A DNA stretch of 7,055 bases from NCBI GenBank assembly GCA_964511265.1, contig CAZEES010000036.1, positions 1 through 7,055 on the forward strand. Direction: 5' to 3'. A program made the position numbers and the translations under genes. Source of the stretch: Nitrosopelagicus sp964511265. GTDB lineage: Archaea > Thermoproteota > Nitrososphaeria > Nitrososphaerales > Nitrosopumilaceae. The stretch's first letter is position 1. The number at the start of each line of letters is the position of its first letter. Of the stretch, positions 5,444 to 7,055 are shown piece after piece. Below the pieces are notes generated by a model. The model was given only the letters and a program-made list of their open reading frames with translations, did no database searches and had not been told where the DNA came from.

Positions 5444-6423
5444 AGACATCCGAATCAATAAAGAAAAACGCCGTATTTGTGAACAAATTTTTAAAAAAAG
5501 AGTTAAGGGGAGAACCAAAACAACTGTATGATGCAGCAGCACATCTAATTATTCACGGTGGTAAAAGACTTAGACCATATTTAGTCTTAAAGAGTTGTAG
5601 AGTTTTGGGTGGAAGACAAGTAGACGCGATGGCTGCTGCCAGTTCTGTAGAGATGATTCATAATTTTACACTAGTACATGATGACATTATGGATAATGAT
5701 GAGATGAGACATGGAGTTCCAACTACTCACAATAAGTTTGATATGCCATTAGCAATTTTAGCAGGAGATGTGTTATACTCTAAAGCATATCATACAATTT
5801 CATCGAAATCAAAACTTTCACCAAATTTTACTACTCAATTAGTTACAAAACTATCGAAAGCATGTGTTGAGATTTGTGAAGGACAAGTAGATGATGTAAA
5901 ACTTGCAGAAAACAAGAGAATTCCTACAGAACAAGAATACATCAAGATGATTGAGAAAAAGACAGCAGTTCTTTTTGAAGTATCATGTGCAATGGGTGCA
6001 ATTTGTGCAAAAAAGAAATCAAAAGATGTTAAGAATTTATCATCATTTGGACGTAATCTAGGAATTGCTTTTCAGATAACAGATGATTTGATCGGAATCA
6101 TGGGAGATAGTAAAGTAACGAAAAAACCAGTAGGAAATGACATTCGAGAAGGTAAAAAATCACTGCCAATTCTTCTAGCAATTAGAAAGGCAAGAGGTAA
6201 GGACAAACAAAAAATTCTCAAAGTTTTTGGAAAAGTTAATGCTACAAAAAAAGATGTACAAGTAGCAGTAGATACAATTCGTTCTTTAGGAATTGAGGAA
6301 GAAGTACGAAAAAAAGCATTACGATATGCAACAAAAGCAACAAAATCACTTTCTAGTTATTCGGGAAATGAGAAAAAAGAGATGGTTAGTCTTTTAGATT
6401 TTGTAGTGAAACGAAGTCTCTAA
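5440..6423 (+). CDS. Geranylgeranyl diphosphate synthase (short-chain trans-prenyltransferase)
   Basis: A 327-residue all-helical prenyl transferase that condenses DMAPP with IPP units, most likely to GGPP, the side-chain precursor of archaeal ether lipids. Visible motifs are GGKRLRP at residues 40-46, the first aspartate-rich motif D81-D82-I-M-D85 within HDDIMDNDEMRHG, LAGDVLYSKA at 107-116, EGQVDD at 147-152, FQITDDLIG at 211-219 (second motif as DDxxG), and KPVGNDIREGKKSLP at 229-243. The residue five before the first motif is F76. An aromatic residue at this position, without a two-residue insertion in the motif, is the archaeal GGPP synthase arrangement; product length still needs an assay. 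The ATG overlaps the isomerase stop as ATGA. The start at 5440 is preferred because the upstream TTG would add only five residues without family support. This is the last gene of the operon. Confidence 0.93.
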   Translation: MKTSESIKKNAVFVNKFLKKELRGEPKQLYDAAAHLIIHGGKRLRPYLVLKSCRVLGGRQVDAMAAASSVEMIHNFTLVHDDIMDNDEMRHGVPTTHNKFDMPLAILAGDVLYSKAYHTISSKSKLSPNFTTQLVTKLSKACVEICEGQVDDVKLAENKRIPTEQEYIKMIEKKTAVLFEVSCAMGAICAKKKSKDVKNLSSFGRNLGIAFQITDDLIGIMGDSKVTKKPVGNDIREGKKSLPILLAIRKARGKDKQKILKVFGKVNATKKDVQVAVDTIRSLGIEEEVRKKALRYATKATKSLSSYSGNEKKEMVSLLDFVVKRSL

Positions 6424-6427
6424 CACT

Positions 6428-6455
6428 AGTTTTAAAATTTAAATCTAAATTTGTA
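6428..6455 (+). terminator. Likely AT-rich terminator of the rpoN-GGPP synthase operon
   Basis: Just after the TAA at 6421-6423 the plus strand reads AGTTTTAAAATTTAAATC and further short T-runs up to GTAATT. There is no convincing GC-rich hairpin. Archaeal termination at U-rich tracts is the expected mechanism, and the convergent arrangement with the next gene makes a stop here likely. Confidence 0.4.
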
Positions 6456-6464
6456 ATTACAATA

Positions 6465-6475
6465 GGAAAAAATCC
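6465..6475 (-). terminator. Likely U-tract terminator of the DUF6659-like gene
   Basis: On the minus strand GGATTTTTTCC lies about 24 bases past the TAG of the small minus-strand gene. The six-T run is a typical archaeal intrinsic stop signal; GGA/TCC could close a minimal stem around it. The rest of the 75-base convergent spacer is AT-rich, and I see no other feature in it. Confidence 0.4.
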
Positions 6476-6498
6476 AGTATGTATGAGATGTCAATATA

Positions 6499-6891
6499 CT
6501 AGTTTTTTGTTGGATCGCCACTAAGGATGTTTAACACGTGTTCAACCACATCGCTTCGTCCACCTTCATGATAGTCAGATCGTACAGGATTTGAGGACAT
6601 ACTGACAAAGACTAAATGATTTTCTCCTGCAGGGAATGTTATTCGGGTCAGCTTCTCAAAGGCTGCAATTGCATATTGGCCAGGACCAATTTTTGGAGAA
6701 AGTTGTTTTCTTGCCTTCCAAGAGCTTGCAGCTCGTTTTAGTGATGAAACAGTCTCTGCATCACTCAGATAGTTATTAACTCCATCTCGATGCATCACTG
6801 CTTTGATCTCTCCTTCTATGTCTGCAATGATACAGTGTCGAATATTTTGATCTGAGTCCATTATTCGTTTCATAGTTGCATCATATTCCAT
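6499..6891 (-). CDS. Small protein resembling the thaumarchaeal DUF6659 family, function unknown
   Basis: A 130-residue soluble protein without signal peptide or membrane segment. From memory it resembles a small family frequent in ammonia-oxidising archaea (DUF6659). The shared pattern is an N-terminal helix, D-x-x-I-R, a short strand pair around IADIEGEIKAV, an R-x-GV-x-N-x-LS/T segment, then W-x-x-R-x-x-L-x-PKIG-x-G-x-YA, FEKLTRITFP, and a strand HLVFVSMS. The alternating strands and helices suggest a Roadblock/profilin-like fold, which elsewhere serves in small-GTPase regulation or sensing; that is inference only. I chose the ATG at 6891-6889 because it puts MEYD at the family-like N-terminus. 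A GTG at 6903 would add four residues (MYNG). No Shine-Dalgarno is seen. It lies 23 to 35 bases downstream of another minus-strand gene, so the two may share a transcript. Confidence 0.7.
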   Translation of the reverse strand: MEYDATMKRIMDSDQNIRHCIIADIEGEIKAVMHRDGVNNYLSDAETVSSLKRAASSWKARKQLSPKIGPGQYAIAAFEKLTRITFPAGENHLVFVSMSSNPVRSDYHEGGRSDVVEHVLNILSGDPTKN

Positions 6892-6926
6892 GCCATTATA
6901 CACAACATTCTAGAATTTAGGTTTTT

Positions 6927-7055
6927 TTAGAGTTCTAGATCTTCAACATCCAGTATAAACTGTTTTACACATTGGTTCACTTGAGGAGAGTTATGTTCTA
7001 ACATCTTTTTTTCACATTCCGGACATGTTCTGGAATTTATAGAAGCAAATGCAAC
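6927..7055 (-). CDS. C-terminal end of an unidentified protein with a CPEC motif
   Basis: The last 42 codons of a minus-strand gene enter from the right edge and stop at TAA (6929-6927). The visible peptide runs from VAFASINSRT through CPEC and KKMLEHNSPQ to NQCVKQF and the acidic end LDVEDLEL. The CxxC pair with a further cysteine 15 residues after it suggests half of a zinc-binding knuckle, whose partner cysteines may lie upstream of the window. Codon use matches the neighbours. I do not recognise the family. There is no start codon before the CPEC motif, so the gene must begin outside the window. Confidence 0.6.
   Translation of the reverse strand, partial: VAFASINSRTCPECEKKMLEHNSPQVNQCVKQFILDVEDLEL

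Noticed and set aside
6082..6090. Second aspartate motif of the prenyl transferase reads DDLIG, not DDxxD
   Set aside because: DDxxG is common in functional members of this family, so it is not a defect.
6425..6506. Direct repeat ACTAGTTTT at both ends of the convergent spacer
   Set aside because: Nine bases occurring twice is weak; one copy overlaps the stop codon of the minus-strand gene, and no mobile element or site structure surrounds it.
6910..6938. Inverted repeat CTAGAA / TTCTAG with a 17-base loop between the two right-edge genes
   Set aside because: A six-base stem in AT-rich DNA with no following U-tract on the minus strand is easily due to chance and does not resemble an archaeal terminator.
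1..7055. CRISPR arrays, insertion sequences, phage or defence genes
   Set aside because: No regularly spaced repeats, transposase motifs or terminal inverted repeats were seen; the whole window is housekeeping-type sequence with even base composition.

Overview
The window looks like chromosomal DNA of an ammonia-oxidising archaeon of the Nitrosopumilus type (Nitrososphaerota, formerly Thaumarchaeota). The evidence is consistent: archaeal RNA polymerase subunit N, archaeal-type enolase and S2, an archaeal translin, isopentenyl phosphate kinase (a marker of the archaeal mevalonate route), a class II tRNA-Leu without encoded CCA, TATA boxes about 25 bases before start codons, many TTG/GTG starts with no Shine-Dalgarno, low GC, and a small protein resembling a family I know mainly from this phylum. 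The genus assignment is inference.

Layout. Left edge (1-833): the first 47 codons of an NAD(P)HX epimerase (minus) diverge from a translin-family gene (plus). At 838-922 a tRNA-Leu(GAG) on the minus strand ends four bases from the translin stop. At 943-952 one palindromic TATA element sits about 26 bases from both the tRNA 5' end and the rpoN start, so it probably serves both directions.

Core (974-6423): seven tightly packed plus-strand genes, rpoN - eno - rpsB - mevalonate kinase - isopentenyl phosphate kinase - type 1 IPP isomerase - GGPP synthase, with gaps of 22 bases or less and one 4-base overlap. This is a version of the widespread archaeal cluster that couples transcription and translation genes to isoprenoid synthesis. 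Mevalonate kinase starts the phosphorylation branch, isopentenyl phosphate kinase makes IPP, the isomerase supplies DMAPP, and the prenyl transferase condenses them to GGPP, the precursor of archaeal ether lipids. The HMG-CoA steps, the phosphomevalonate dehydratase and the decarboxylase are not in the window.

Right edge (6424-7055): a 75-base AT-rich convergent spacer with likely U-tract terminators, then two minus-strand genes: a small DUF6659-like protein and the C-terminal end of an unidentified protein with a CPEC motif.

Nothing here is a clearly new system. The points most worth a second look are the IPP isomerase, in which alanine stands where the catalytic cysteine of the type 1 enzyme is expected, the shared tRNA/rpoN promoter, and the TATA-like sites inside the operon. 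There are no insertion sequences, CRISPR arrays or phage genes, and no stretch over 300 bases lacks a gene.
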